Part shown: positions 10,862-23,669 of the stretch, piece by piece
How positions within the stretch are numbered: position 1 is the stretch's first letter
Layout: each line of letters begins with the position of its first letter
From: Lumnitzera littorea
Taxonomy: Eukaryota; Streptophyta; Magnoliopsida; Myrtales; Combretaceae
Length of the DNA stretch: 64,000 nt
Direction of reading: 5' to 3'
Assembly: GCA_024138015.1 (NCBI GenBank)
Contig: JAMXBB010000006.1
Location: 76,600,135 to 76,664,134 of the forward strand
Position numbers and translations under genes: made by a program
Notes under the pieces: generated by a model
What the model was told of the DNA's origin: nothing
Databases searched by the model: none
What the model saw: the letters and a program-made list of their open reading frames with translations, nothing else

Positions 10862-11995
10862 AGGATAATACTTGAAGGATGGCTATTTGTTTAAGGAGAA
10901 AAGGTTGTACATACCAAGCTATTCCATACGTGAGCTGTTAGTTAGAGAAGCTTATAGTTATAGCTGGGAGACCAATGCAATCGACTTATTGAGAGAGAAA
11001 TTCTATTACCCTAGTTTGGATAAGAATGTCCACAAGGTTATTAGTAGTTGTGAAGTGTGTAAAAGAGTGAAAGGAAGGAAGGAGCCACATGGAGTATATA
11101 TATTGTTAACTACGCTATCTTCGCCTTGGGCTAACCTTAGCATGGACTTTGTCTTAGGGTTGCCTTAGACATCTAAAGGGAGGGATTTGATCCTTATAGT
11201 AGTAGATTGCTTCAACAAATGACACACTCTATTTTGTGCCACTGAACTAACGATGCTTTATATATTGCTGACTTGTTTTTCTAGGAAGTCATCCAACTAC
11301 ATGGAGTTCTAAAGACCATCATATTAGATTGGGATACAAAATTTCTAAGCTATTTTTGGAAGACACTTTGGAGGAGACTAGGAACTAAACTCGTGTTTGG
11401 CTTAGTAGCTACCCCCAAATTCTTAGCCAAATTGAAGTAGTGAACAGAAACTGGGCACTCTCCTCTAAGCTATTGTAGGGAAGAATTTGAGAGATTGGGG
11501 CTTATGCTTATATATTATGGAATTTGCTTAGAATCGAACCATTCATAGCACCATTAGGAAGACTCCTTTTGAAGTTATAAATGGTTGCAACCCTACTATC
11601 CCTCTAAATATGATTGGCATTAGTTCAGTATTGATAGATCCTAAAGATTGCAAGAGTTACACCAATCCGTGGCTAAGAAGATTGCTAAGTTCAATGAAAG
11701 ATAGCAAGAGATCGATATCCATAGCTATTGAACTATTTCTTTTAAGTTAGGAGACCTAGTATGAATCTACCTTAGCTGAGAAAGATCTCTACACCTAAGA
11801 CAGGGTAAACTATCTCCACGAGCTGATGGTCCATTCAAGATCTTAAAGAATATCAACAACAACACCTATTAGATCAAGCTGCTCGAGAACTATAGCATTT
11901 CTTCCACCTTCAACGTATCTAACTTGATTCCTTACCAACTTGATGATACTGAAGCAATTCCAAACATAAGAAGACCCTTTAGATTTGAGGACAAA
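10862..11995 (+). pseudogene. Integrase domain of gypsy element 1 (disrupted)
   Basis: Continues pol after the solo LTR. The part 10872-11168 is open: DGYLFKEKRLYIPS, then the zinc-binding region with C-E-V-C-K (11050-11066), then PWANLSMDFVLGLP holding the first catalytic Asp. The second Asp lies in ILDWDTKF at about 11320, and the catalytic Glu is kept in IEVVNR at about 11430 in another frame. The C-terminal part 11740-11990 ends FNVSNLIPYQLDD and RFEDKSF just before the 3' LTR. The expected histidines of the zinc domain are partly replaced (SYSWETNA). Several frameshifts are present. No chromodomain is visible. Confidence 0.85.
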
Positions 11996-12016
11996 TCCTT
12001 CTAACCCCTAATCAGA

Positions 12017-12882
12017 TGATAGGAATCAACTCCTTGAACTAGTCATGTAAAGTTGAGCTAAAGGATTATAAAGACTTACATGAGGAATTCTAGCTTAAGA
12101 AACCATCAAGGATGAAGATTCCTTCATCAATCTTGGACTCCTGCATTTTCATTGACCTAAGTGTCAAACTCTAGTTCAGATTAGCCTAGCTTTTAAGTTG
12201 TCAAGCACCAAGCATCTGTATGAGTTGAGTGTCGAGCCACTAACCCTCAAGTGACTCAATAATGCCTAAGCTTTAACTTGACTTTGATCAGGTTAGCTTA
12301 GTTTCTAGAGTCTCTCTTGCCTTCCTCTAAGCTTCATTTTGTAATTACCAAAGTGCCCAATAATTTACATCAACAAGACTAACATTAGTACAGATCACCA
12401 GTCATCGCTTGACACATGTCTTTTGGCATAACTTTCTAGAAGGATTCCTTCTTTTTCCATACTTTGTAGCATTTGTCATCTTTAACCTTTTAAGAATGTT
12501 TTAGAAATCTTTTATGCACTATCCATTTTGTCTTTTCCTCATTTATTGTAATCTTAGTTGAGGTCACATAAATACCTCACTTCTTTTATATGCATACATC
12601 ATGCTTCATTATTGAATATAGATATTATCTCTTTGAGAACACTTAGTTGTGTCTTCTCCTTATTCTTTTAGCTCTTTTCTAGCTCCTTTAGCAAGAGTTA
12701 ATGGAGAATGACCTTAACCTTTACTTATATGTCATATAAAGTGAAGATTAAGTAGAGTAAGATTAGTTGGTGCGTCATATCTAGCTAGTAGCTATTCAGA
12801 CTTTGCAAAAACTTGTTGTTTCTCCTTTCATTTCTATTCATTGCGGTGTAACCTCAGTGTATACGAACCCTAAGTCACATTA
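12017..12882 (+). repeat. Shared LTR between gypsy element 1 and its tandem second copy
   Basis: Starts TGATAGGAATCA and ends CACATTA. It serves as 3' LTR of element 1 and is followed at once by a second primer site and leader, so it also stands as 5' LTR of copy 2. The TATA box of the first LTR reads CATAAATA here (about 12567). Confidence 0.85.
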
Positions 12883-13240
12883 GCTTCATTGGTATCAAAG
12901 CATGGTTCCTAGAGGTAATGTGTGAAGTGCCGTAGAGTTTTGTTTATGTTTGTTGTTAGTAACTACCGTGTTCTTCCATAGTTGTTGCGGTGTATACATG
13001 TAGAGTGTGTTGAAGTTATGTTTAAAGTAGTGAGTTGAGAAGTAGTCGTTACACAAGGTAAGTACAATGGTTCTTATTACTCTATTCTGTTCTATTTCTT
13101 TGCTACGAAAACATAACAAGTTTTCATTTTTATGATACATTCTGTATGTTGGGTATTAGAGTGGTTTAGTGTTTTAGTAAGGTCCTAGGTAGTAAGTAGA
13201 AGGGTTCTGTCAAGTATTGTGCTACCAAATTGTTGAGAAG
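12883..13240 (+). repeat. Leader and primer site of gypsy copy 2
   Basis: TGGTATCAAAG at 12890-12900 is the second Met-tRNA-type primer site. The following 340 bp align with the leader of element 1 (5574-5925), including the GTGTGAAGTGC phrase and the final TTGAGAAGT. The alignment stops exactly where the inverted LTR at 13241 begins. Confidence 0.85.
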
Positions 13241-15964
13241 TGTCACATCTTAGCTTAACATAGGATGCACTATTACATAGGAATACTTATTAAAAACTTA
13301 ACTCAACTTGCTTGTTCATTAAAATAAAACTTTATTTATGTGATAATGGGGATGCTACAACGGAGATCAGTTGGATATTTTGTTACAAATTATATGTATA
13401 ACCTAATATTCACATCAAAACATGAAATTTTTTTTCTTTAAAATAGTAGGGCTTCTGACTTAGTACAGGTTCCATCTAAAAGTTGTCGACTTCAACTAAT
13501 GCTCTAAGAATACATCCCCCTAGTGTTTAGGCCTTTTAAGATCCTTCTGACTTGAGGATAAAACATTTTATCTCCTTAGTTACTGAAGCTAAGTGAGAGT
13601 GGATAATAAACAATACAATATAGATAATATCACAACTCAAACATTTTAATCATAACCACTAAGTTCAATTTCATGCATACATTAACCTGATTAGGAATTT
13701 ATTGATAACAATGCAGCCATAGTTGTTACAATCGCGAGTCAAAAATACACTTCTATGAGTTTATGATTTTATAAGATTTTTCTTAACTAAAATAGATGTA
13801 AAATTATTTATGTGTAGACTTTTAGTAAAGTTATGAACTTTCATATACAATTCTATAAGTTTACGATTTTACTAGTTTTGTACCGTTCTATACAATTCTA
13901 CTGGTTTTGTGCATTCAAATGAATAGTAAAATCATGATTTTGACAACCATGAATATAGCATGCTATGCTCATTTACGTGGCATGCATTGGTATTAATGTC
14001 CTATGTCCTTCTAATTTATTCATTCGGTTAGTCAATATACCCGAGCATCTAAATATAATGTCTAAGAACCTAGAGGCAATAAGGAGTTGCCTAAGAATAT
14101 GACCCCTAACTTTGCATTTACTGAATTCGACCATAAACAGTTGTCAGCTTATGCTTAGAGGTAACAAGGAGTTGCTTAGTAGTGGGACCCCTAACTTTGT
14201 TTTACCAAATTAGGCTACATAATGTAGTTTACCAAATCAGACTACTAAAGTAGTTAGGTTGTTCGGGCAATGAGAACCTATATGCTTTTAAAAACTGAGT
14301 TCATAAAGCTATGGTTTTTCTTAATATCACTTAGAAGCCTCATTTTGGAAATTCTGACCTATAGGTCTATTTTTATGCCATATAATGTCATGCTATGCAA
14401 TAATAACTCAAGTATATCATTTAGCACCACCAGTCTTCAAGTTTCATTCAACTTAGTTATCTAAGTCTAGTTTTTGATCTTTCTCTAGTGGAAATCTAAT
14501 ATTTCACTTAGGGTTCACTTAGATTAACACTCAAAAGATTGGGTTATCAATCACTCAACTCTATAAGTTAGTACAATCATTCATAAACACTACATCAATA
14601 TTCAACATAGTAGCATAACCATTTAACTAAGATATAGCTACCATCATTCAAAGGCACAACATCATCATCTACTATAGCAGCATATTAGTTCATTCAAGAT
14701 ATAGCCATATTTAATCAACATAGCATTAAATAGCACATAGTGTTTTGAGTAGCAATAAATCTACTCCAAGAATGGGTTAGATCTACTTACTTGGCTTTAA
14801 TAGTAGTGCGAAATCTTAAACTTCACGACATAGTACTCCTTTACTTATCACACCTAAGAAAATAAAAACACAATCTTTAAGTTAACTACGGGTCGAACCT
14901 AAACTCTTATAAGCTTTCATTACCGTGTTTTTAAACTTTATTTAACTGTATCTTACTCATTTCTTATCCGATTTTAGTAAACTTTATACCATCATGCTCA
15001 TTATTTAAAGTACTATTATGATATCTTAAGAAATAAGACTGATCAATATGGTTCTAAGCTTGAAAATACCCTTTCTCACTATTAACTCAGTTATATGTCA
15101 TCATAACTTCGTAATTGACTTAAATAAGCTTTAGTTTTAAACTAAAAATCATATATTCCAAACTTGAACAACATCTGTTTTATAACTAAAATACTAATCT
15201 TACACTATTTTATCAATTATCATAATAGTCCTATTTACTATTTTACATATTAGGTCAATATATAAGCTTATATTAGGAAAATACATAATGAATAGTATAT
15301 GAGCTTTATTAATTCCACAAAAAATCCTATAGATATGCAAAAATATGTAGTTTAATTATTGACCATCAATTACACTAAATTAGCTATTATATATTTTTCC
15401 CAAAATAGCGGTTTTAGTTTGAAATTATGGAATATTAAGGAAAAATAAAAAAATTTATATGTCAGATAAAAACTAAGTATTCCAAATATCCTCATAAACT
15501 TCTTGAAGTCAAAACATGTTGAGCTTATTTATTAATTTACTTAAAAACTAATTATTTTAACAATTTGATAAAACTAGCAGTTTTATTCAAAATAATTATA
15601 AAAAATAGTAAATATGTTTATTTTCAAAAATTATTGTTGCCAAAATTAAATATATATATTAAGTGTATAATATACAAAAATTAAGCTTGAAACAACATCA
15701 TCTAATATTTCTAAAATTTAATTCAATTTTCACCTAAATAGGGCAGTTCTTTATGCACCCTATATTTCCATTAACTATTTACTGAAAATAAAATTACCAC
15801 ATTAATTTTCATAAAAAATAACTTTAGAAAACATTTTTCTAGACTTTTCTAAGTAGATTTGATATTTTTAGAAAATAGGAGAAGCTTATAGGTGGAAAAT
15901 AGGTTCACTTGGATCGGCTATCTCTAGTTACCCTTCAATTGCCGCTCCAGTCGCCAATGTAACA
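13241..15964 (-). mobile_element. Solo LTR-like block, family C, inverted, inside gypsy copy 2
   Basis: The block starts TGTCACAT and ends ATGTAACA, which are inverted complements with one mismatch, as expected for LTR ends. It separates leader and gag of copy 2. Stretches such as 13530-13600 and 14030-14100 match 22490-22560 and 22260-22330 on the opposite strand, so it is the same family as the LTR complex after 19189 but inverted. No matching target duplication was found (AGAAG on the left, TCTTC on the right), so a rearrangement after insertion is possible. No coding region inside; the 64-codon frame at 14270 has no motif. Confidence 0.65.
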
Positions 15965-17006
15965 TCTTCCTTGAGGCAATAGGCAACAACTATAAGGAAA
16001 GCCCAATCATGATCGAGTAGAGGATGTATAAGAACAAAGATATGGCTATGTTAGTTGAGTTAATTGCCCAGCTTGACCTCACTAAGCTGGATCAATAGTA
16101 GATTGACTTACTCAATGAAGACTTGATTTGGAGGAAATTGAGGAGGATGATGAGGAAGCAGATGTAGATGCCGATGGAGAGGAAGAAGAAGAAGGGGAGT
16201 AATATAGTATAGAAGGGCAAAGGTGTCAAGCTCCTTAAAGACTTGACATTCTCATGGTTCAGATCTTGAGCTTTACAGTCAGTAGAAATATAGATGAATA
16301 CCTAGAGTAGGGAAGAGAAGGTTAAGAAGGTGTTTGACTATTGTCGGTGCTTTGAGGCAATGAAGGTTTGACTTACTGCACTTGAATTTTCTAAATACGT
16401 TATGTGTGGACTTGAGTAAGAGATGAAGAGGTTATTAAGGGGAAGATTCGTACTTGAGACATATTGGCAAGATATAATCGCTAAGTTACAAGACTTTCGC
16501 CATGGAAGCTAAACTATTAATGATTATGTAAAAGAGTTTCAAATGTTAATGGTCTAAGCAAATGTGGGTGTACCATATCATGATTCATCTTTAAACTTAA
16601 ATGTGAGATTCATAACATTGTGGAATTGTAGAGGTTTTACACCTTGGAGGAGGTCATTAAGATAGCATAAAGGGTCGAGAAGTAAAGGAGAAATAATCTG
16701 AGCAAACTTATGCCAAGCTTTTCATGAACTCTTGTTCTATGTCGACCTACCCATGTCGAGCTAAGAAGATTAGTCTAAGCAGAGAATAATGATTGACTTG
16801 ATGATGATCAAGTTAGCCTAAAGGATTGAGTTGATGATAAGCCGATCTCGAGGACATATGATAAAGGACAAACCTTAGGATGGAAGATGAGTGAGGTGAA
16901 GTGCTTAAGTGCTTTGGTTATGGACAGGTGGTTGTTGAGTGTCTAATTGACAAACTGTGGTGCTTTAAGGTGATGTAGAAGATAGTATGATGAGAGTGAG
17001 CTTGAG
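15965..17006 (+). pseudogene. gag of gypsy copy 2 (disrupted)
   Basis: Aligns with gag of element 1 from about its residue 50 on: the acidic/lysine block at 16130-16200, the capsid region at 16290-16700 (ATC stretch KKVFDYCRCFEAMK, DYVKEFQMLMV) and the zinc knuckle at about 16896-16940. In the knuckle the frame shifts after the first Cys and the His codon is CAG. A deletion of about 50 bp removes the WW motif region near 16395. The block is broken at 17006 by a solo LTR. Confidence 0.8.
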
Positions 17007-17930
17007 TGATAGGAATTAGACCACCGAACCCTTAACCTATGCTCAAGCCTAAGGGCTAGAAAGCATGGCTAAGAGAATTTTTTCCTTAGACTCACCACCA
17101 AAGAGTCCGAGCTACTGCAATCTGCCAACCTATTGCTTTAGCCAAACTGAACCCTCTCATACTCATCATTCGTCTCCACTTGTCGACCTGAACAACACTT
17201 GAATGTCAACTTGGCTCATCTAACCATCAGCTCAACTGAATTGAATCCAAGCTAGACTAAAAGTGTTTGAAGTGAATTCGCTTTAGGAGAATTATCTGCT
17301 TGGCTTCGCACAATCGACCTACCACCCATGTTCGGTACCTCGACTTGGAAAAACCAAGCTAGTTGTACAAAATTGTCTTTTCTACCAGAAAGACATCCAC
17401 CTACAATGAGCCATGTGTCTAAGCCACCATGTGACATAATCCTCCATATAAGATGCTCATTTTATTATATTTTCAATTGTACCCTTATTATTCCTTGTAC
17501 ATTACTTTTTTTAAATAATACCCTTTTTAGTCTTTCCCATTTTTAGGTAGGTTGCCCTAATTTTTTGGGTATAAATACCCACTGTATGTGTAGCTGCAAT
17601 TATCTTATCATCATCATCAATATAATAAATACACTTCTTTATGAACATTGCTTTCGTTAGATTGTTTTTTCCTTTACTCTTATCCTAACCTTAGTAAGGT
17701 TAGGTGGTGAGTAACCTTACCGAACCATCTCATGCGTCATATCGAGTTGTGTTGTGAGTTCTCGAAAGTTCCATTAGTGCATCAAATCTTGTGGAACTAT
17801 TTGTAAGTTTTCTTGTGTTTTACTTTTCTTGTTGTTTCTGTACCTTTTCATTACCTTTTTCAAGCTTTTTGTAAGCTTGGACCCAACCTAGCGACCAGCC
17901 TTGTTTGTTATAGGCTATGGTTTTGCATTA
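17007..17930 (+). mobile_element. Solo LTR of 924 bp in gypsy copy 2
   Basis: Starts TGATAGGAATTAG and ends TTTTGCATTA, the C-to-T-decayed form of the TGAT...ATCA ends seen in element 1. TTGAG (17002-17006) and CTGAG (17931-17935) are the probable target duplication with one mismatch. Removing the block restores the order seen in element 1 at 7120-7165. TATAAATA at 17570-17577 is a plausible core promoter. The 3' half has the same phrase order as the LTRs of element 1 (gagtaaccttac, gcgtcatat), so it is a related subfamily. Small frames at 17328 and 17813 are not genes. Confidence 0.8.
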
Positions 17931-17935
17931 CTGAG

Positions 17936-19188
17936 GAGGAAGAGAAATATGTTAGGCCAACTAAAGCCAAGGATGGAGAAGAGACTTTTGTTTATGTTGA
18001 CTAGGGAGAAGTGATAACATTAGTGTTAGATGCATGTTAAGCTCCTTGCCGAGCTCTGAAGAGGATTATAGGGATAAGTTTGTTTATACTAAGTTTACCA
18101 TCAAAGGGAAACTGTGCACCATCGTTGTAGATGGAAGGAGTTGTATCAATGTTGTTGCCCAACCCCTTGTGTAAAGGTTAGATATACTGACCTCTAAGCA
18201 TCGTTGACCTTACAAGTTACATTGGCTACATGACAGGAGTGCTTTGCATGTTACAAAGCAAGTGGTTATACCGTTATGTGATGTCGTCCCCATGGGAGCT
18301 TTACACTTGTTGTTAGGGTGATCTTGGTTGTTTGACTGATGTGTTACTCATGACGGAGGCAAGAACACTTATGCCTTAATAAGGATGGAAAGAAGATTGT
18401 ATTGAAACTTATGACACCAAGCTAGGTGAATGAGACACATAATCAATTCACTCGAGCTAGTAAGAAGAAGGGATTAGTGATGAGCTGAAGAGAGCTTCAA
18501 GCTGTTGAGAAGGTCGATGAGCCTATGTTCTTATTGATTAGGAGACTATTGGAATTAAGGAATTTGGAAGATGTACCCAAAGAGGTTTAGAAGTTAATAG
18601 AAGAGTTTTTTGACCTCTTTTTAGAATAGCTACTTAAGGGACTATGCCTAGTCTAAGCCATTGAACATTGTATTAAGTTATAGGCAGGTATAACTCTTCC
18701 TAATTGACTTGCTTATAGAATGAACCTTGAACAAACTGTCGAGTTGAAGAGATAAGTGGAAGAGCTCATTAAGCATGGGTATGTGAGAGAGAGCATGAAC
18801 CTTTGTATTGTGCCAGCTCTACTCGTCCTAAAAAAGGATGGTTTATGGTGCATGTATATCGATAGCAGAGCTATCAATTGCTTTGCTATCAAGTATAGAT
18901 ATCCTATACCAATGCTTGGTGACATGTTAGACTAGCTACATAGTGCTTGGTTATTTTTGAAGATTGATTTGGGAAGTGGCTATCATTAAATTCGTGTGAG
19001 ACTTGGTGACGAGTAGAAGACTACATTTAAGATGAGGCATGGTATCTTTAAGTGGTTGGTTAAGCCATTTAGACTTACTAATGCATTGAGCACATTTATG
19101 AGACTTATGAACCATGTCATCCAACCTTTGATTAGACGATATGTGGTTGTGCACTTTGATAATATATTAGTGTATAGTGCCGACTGGC
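17936..19188 (+). pseudogene. Protease and reverse transcriptase of gypsy copy 2 (truncated)
   Basis: The protease is recognisable at 18090-18420; where element 1 has D-G-G-G-C, the sequence here reads D-G-R-S-C. The RT starts about 18640 and includes KLFLRLTNAL-like and MNHVIQPLI segments. The polymerase box reads HFDN at 19152-19163, so the second metal-binding Asp is gone. The copy ends abruptly at 19188 within RT; RNase H and integrase are absent. Comparison with element 1 shows that several TAG stops in one copy are CAA/CAG in the other. Confidence 0.8.
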
Positions 19189-22100
19189 TGATGTGAGACC
19201 AAGTCTCCAACCTACTATCTGATACTTGGGATAATGAATTACTTTTACTGAACATGAGACTTAGAAAGTATAGCTAAGGAAAATAATGAACGGAACTTAC
19301 TAAGGAAAGCTTGAGAACTGAGTCTCGTTGTGTGACAAAACCTTAGTTGCTCGGAAACGATATAATTTATGGCTTTTGAAAAATGTTTTCCAAATTAAAA
19401 TCACACAGTAGTATAAGATTACAAAAGTTAGATGAAGAGTCTTAGTAAGATTTATATTGCAAAATAATACTTATAGAATATTTACTTTAATAAATTGGGA
19501 TTTATTGATATCGTACATTACTGATGGGAAACTCAAAATTTGAACTTTGAAATATAATGGGACCTTAGAAATAAATCTTTTGATTTATAGAAATAATATT
19601 TTAGAATCAAATAGCATGTAATATAATTATAATATATACTTGATATGTATGTATATAAGTATAATACTCGAAAATATAAGTGTATTGTGCATTAAATCAA
19701 TAAAATAAATAAATATATACATATATCAACAAATGACATTTCATATTATTAAAGTATGCTGTTCTTGGGTGTGGCAGTAACTAAAAGTCGAGCCAAGATG
19801 AATCATCATGAGAAGTGGACAAGGCATGGACATGTAATAAATTGAAAATTGGGAATTTGTGAGCAATTGGTGTATATAAAGTGATTTTTAGACTTACCCT
19901 CCACTTTCGCCGATCAAGTAGTATAAAAGTAGCAAGATGGTTCATATTATATGGTTGGGAGGAACAAAAGGAAAATAATAATAATAATAATAACTAAGGA
20001 ACTTGAAAGGAAAAAATTAAGTAAATTAGGAAAAATAAGTAGAATATTTGGGTTGAGCATGTGTCCTGGAGTTATGTTAAAGCTGTAATGAAGGCAGCTT
20101 GGCATCTTATGTTTGACACCATGGTGAGCCTTTTTGATAAGAAGGGGTGGCCGAACGGCTACTAGAGTGAGGCGAAGTAACTACCTTCTATTTTTTGGTT
20201 CTTAGTTCTCTAATTTATTAAAAATATTAAACTTTGTTCGAACATTATGAAACTTGATTTTTTGAGATATTTTTATGTGTAAAATCCAAATATCAACCTA
20301 GAATTTTGAAATTAGGATTGCTTATATGGGTTCCTTAAGAATATGCCTAATTCTAATGAATTTTTAAAAATAGTAAAAGATGTTATTTTGAGATAAATTT
20401 TGGTAGTCATGTTCCCCATATGATATATTTAATTTATATAAAAATAAATTTTGATAAAATACATGTATAGAATTTATTAAATTTATTTCATATAATTTGC
20501 CATGTTTTTCAATGTTAAAGGAATATTGGGGTTTTAATTACATTTCTTAATCAATATGACTTGTAATTATTTATGGAGCTTTGTTATGATTTTAGAAATA
20601 TTCAATTCAAATATTATATTCTTATTTTATCATTTACCTAATTTAAGCTAATTTTTAGTAAAATCGAACCTAAAATCAACTTTTTGGGAAATATTATATA
20701 TTACACTATTTTAGTACGTTTCATGAACTAAATATAACAATCATAATTTACCTAGTATAATATGTTTTTTTTTTGTATCTTTAATGGAGTTTAGATGCTA
20801 AATATTATATATTTTCCTAGAATTTAAGCATATTGTGTCAAATATGATAATGTAGGGTAAAATTGGTATAATTGGCATTGTAGTGTGGGATAATTTTGGT
20901 TGTTATTGTATTTGGATTACTTTACAACAATCTTAGGTTGGTTTATTTGAAAAGTGGAAATTGAATAAGTGAAAAAGATATTTTGGGTGGGTTAAAACCT
21001 AATTTAGGTAAGTTAAATCTAGACGATTGAATAAGATGTAAAATGAGTTTTTATAATTAAAACTTAGGAGAAAAGTGAGCAAATAAAAAAACTATAAGAA
21101 GTTGTTTAAGGGTAGAAGATAGCTTAGATGTTTTAGGAATGAATTTTACATTATAATACTCAGAGGATAGGTTAGAGGCAAAATTTGTTTGTTAAATGAA
21201 AAATAGGAGACTTAGAAGCTTGGTTAGATGTTGTTTTTCTTAGATTGGAGAATTTAGTAAGGGCCTTAAATTGGAGAAACTCAGAAATTGTGTTAGAGGA
21301 TAAAACCGATATTATGAATGACCTCAATGTAGCTCATATGGTACCTTAAAGGATTTTCGACTAGAGAAAATTACTATAGGAATTGCTTAAAACCTAACTT
21401 AGAGGATTTGGCAGTTTTATATAACTTATAAAAATCATTGATTGATCAAGAAATTTTGATTTGTAAAAGAAGATAGCGTAATAAGTTGTTTCAAAAGCTG
21501 AGTCAAAATCAATCTTGGAGACTAAACTGGAGCCAGCTTATAAGGAACTAATTACCAACAAGTGAGTAATTAACTAATATATGTATGTGTGTGTGTGAGT
21601 GTGTGTATACTCATGACCTGTAATGGACCTTAGAAGTACTTACTCTAGCTAGGTGAATTCGTGAAAGAGGAAGCTTACAGTAACAAGTAAGATTGGGAAT
21701 ATACCACTAGTTAGGTAAGTGGATACTTCTATTTTTATGCAAGTAAACCTATGTTTACTTGACTTGGAGTTAGTTATGTTATAAATTGTAATGATGTGCT
21801 GGATGGATTGGACACATGATTCTGTTGAATGTGTATTGATTAAGTGAAATGTTTTCTCATGTATGATTGATTCATCATTACGTATTTCTATTTGGAAAAC
21901 TTGGAAATTAAACTATCCTTCAGGGTGTTTGCTTAAGTGAACCCTATGTGACAAAATGTATTATAAACTTAAGAAACAAAGTTGAAGTTAAGATAGTTAA
22001 ATTGTTTATGACGTGAAACTTGAGATTTGTACCTAATACTAGGTTATTATACTATTTATTGCATTCATGGCATGGCATGAAAGGACTTATGGGTCAAGTT

Positions 22101-22739
22101 TTTAAAAGCTTAAATACTGCTAACTTGGGTTTTGAGCATAGAATTGCATTGCTCAACTTATTCTACCCACAATGTGTGGTTTCAGTTAGGCTAGCTTTAT
22201 GTTGCATTTTCAAACCACAATGGGTGGTTTTTGTTTTATTGAGTTGGGGGTCTTACTTTTAAGCAACTCCTTGTTGCCTTAGGTTCCTAGACGTTATATC
22301 TAGATGCTTGGATATATCAACTAACTGGATGAGAAATTGGAAAAGTATAGGATATTGGTATTAATTCATATCACGTGCATAATTATGGCATACTCTTGTA
22401 GCATTTGTATTTCTTAGCTAAGAAACTATAAGATAATGTAACTAGACTAACTACTTAAATGATGTACCTTTTGTTATGCTTGATGTTATGTGTTTGCCAA
22501 CTCTCACTCAGCTTGCAGTAGCTGAGGGGATAAGTTTCTCTTGTCCTCAGGTTACAGATGAATAGGCAGAAGAATTAAAGTAATAAGGAGACTTCAAAAA
22601 CTTGAATAGAAGATGGGCTCTTAAGAGAAGTTGTTGATTACATAATATGGTTTGACTACATAGAGATAGCTTTTTAAGAAGGCAACAGGTATTACTTCAC
22701 CATAGGTTTAGTAAAGTCATGGTAGTCTAGAAACGTACA

Positions 22740-23669
22740 TTTATATTATTGAGTCTCTATTTTAAGCTTTTGAGCTTACTAGGCACTAAGGATGCTAACC
22801 ATTAGTGAAAGGCTATGTCTTGTGACTTCCACTTAGGGCATGTGATGTAGATTGCGGAGGCCACTATACTGCTAGACTTAAGATTTTGGCATAAATTCTG
22901 TTTCTTGATAAAGGAAAGCATATTTTTGTATAAAAGGAAAGATTTGTATATGTTTTATATATAATTTTGAGTCGATTTGAGCATGATGATGTGATTGGAA
23001 TAAAAACCCAAGTGCTAGGACTGGGTTGATGCTTTATGTTGGTTAATTATCTCTAACCCCAACTATAAGAGGCATAATTCTGAGTTACATACAGTTCCTA
23101 AGTTGCTGCATGTATTAGTTGGCATTTTGATAGTTCATGCATTCATATGTTATGCACTTAAATAATATTGTTTGTATGGAATTACAAAGGGATTAACTCA
23201 CTAAGCATAAACTTACACCCTAACATATTTTTTTTGTTACAGGACCACCTCTTTATTCATTCGGGTTAAAAAATGCCCAAGGTGAGTCTCATGCGAAGAT
23301 GGGATTGCATGTTCAAGAAGCGAAGTGGAAATTTTGTAATAGTAAATTGTAGATATATTTACTTATTTGGTTAACTCCATAGTTAAACTTCCTTAATGGA
23401 GACTTTCTTAAGACTTTAAATACATTGTAATATATTTTTGTGTGTGGAACTCTACTCATCCATACTCTAACATTTTTGCTTTTGTAATTAAATGTTAAAA
23501 TTTAGTCACCATACTTGATATTACTTTGTTGTGGGCTTAATGATAACATAAAGTGAAAGGAGCCTTGTATATCATATAAAAAGTCTATAATCAACGAGGG
23601 GGTTAATTATAGATCTTTATGCGGTATACGATAATCTACCATGACAATGATACTATTGGGGTCATGATA
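22740..23669 (+). repeat. 3' fragment of a family-A-like LTR inside the complex
   Basis: The segment GGATGCTAACCATTAGTG (about 22790) to the AGATTGCGGAGGCCACTA region also occurs near 63820-63910. Later blocks match 50090-50320 and 62240-62460. It ends GGGGTCATGATA at 23669, a CA-to-TA decayed form of the GGGTCGTGACA terminus. The 5' part of the LTR was not found. Confidence 0.65.
23567..23629 (+). other. LTR-terminal hairpin (copy in LTR complex)
   Basis: Arms 23567-23594 and 23603-23629 pair over most of their length (GTCTATAATCAA with TTAATTATAGATC, with G-U pairs), enclosing a loop of about 8 nt. The lower arms differ from those at 10758 and 62742, yet stay complementary. Confidence 0.65.

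Larger units (their letters stand above)
4689..12882 (+). mobile_element. Ty3/gypsy element 1, full length, decayed, nested insertion in pol
   Basis: Order: LTR 4689-5555, primer site, leader, gag, protease, reverse transcriptase, RNase H, integrase, LTR 12017-12882. The two LTRs are nearly equal in length (867 and 866 bp) and clearly homologous. The protease carries D-G-G followed by C-T-N-V, the pattern of one group of plant chromoviruses (Reina/CRM-like), instead of the more common D-S/T-G. No chromodomain is recognisable. Domain order PR-RT-RH-IN is the gypsy order. Pol is split between RNase H and integrase by a younger solo LTR at 9277-10856. Many in-frame stops and shifts mean it cannot move by itself. 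The 3' LTR is followed by a second leader, not by flanking DNA, so no target duplication can be read. Confidence 0.88.

Noticed and set aside
13236..15969. AGAAG/TCTTC as target duplication of the inverted LTR
   Set aside because: The two are not direct repeats, so they cannot be a target duplication as they stand.
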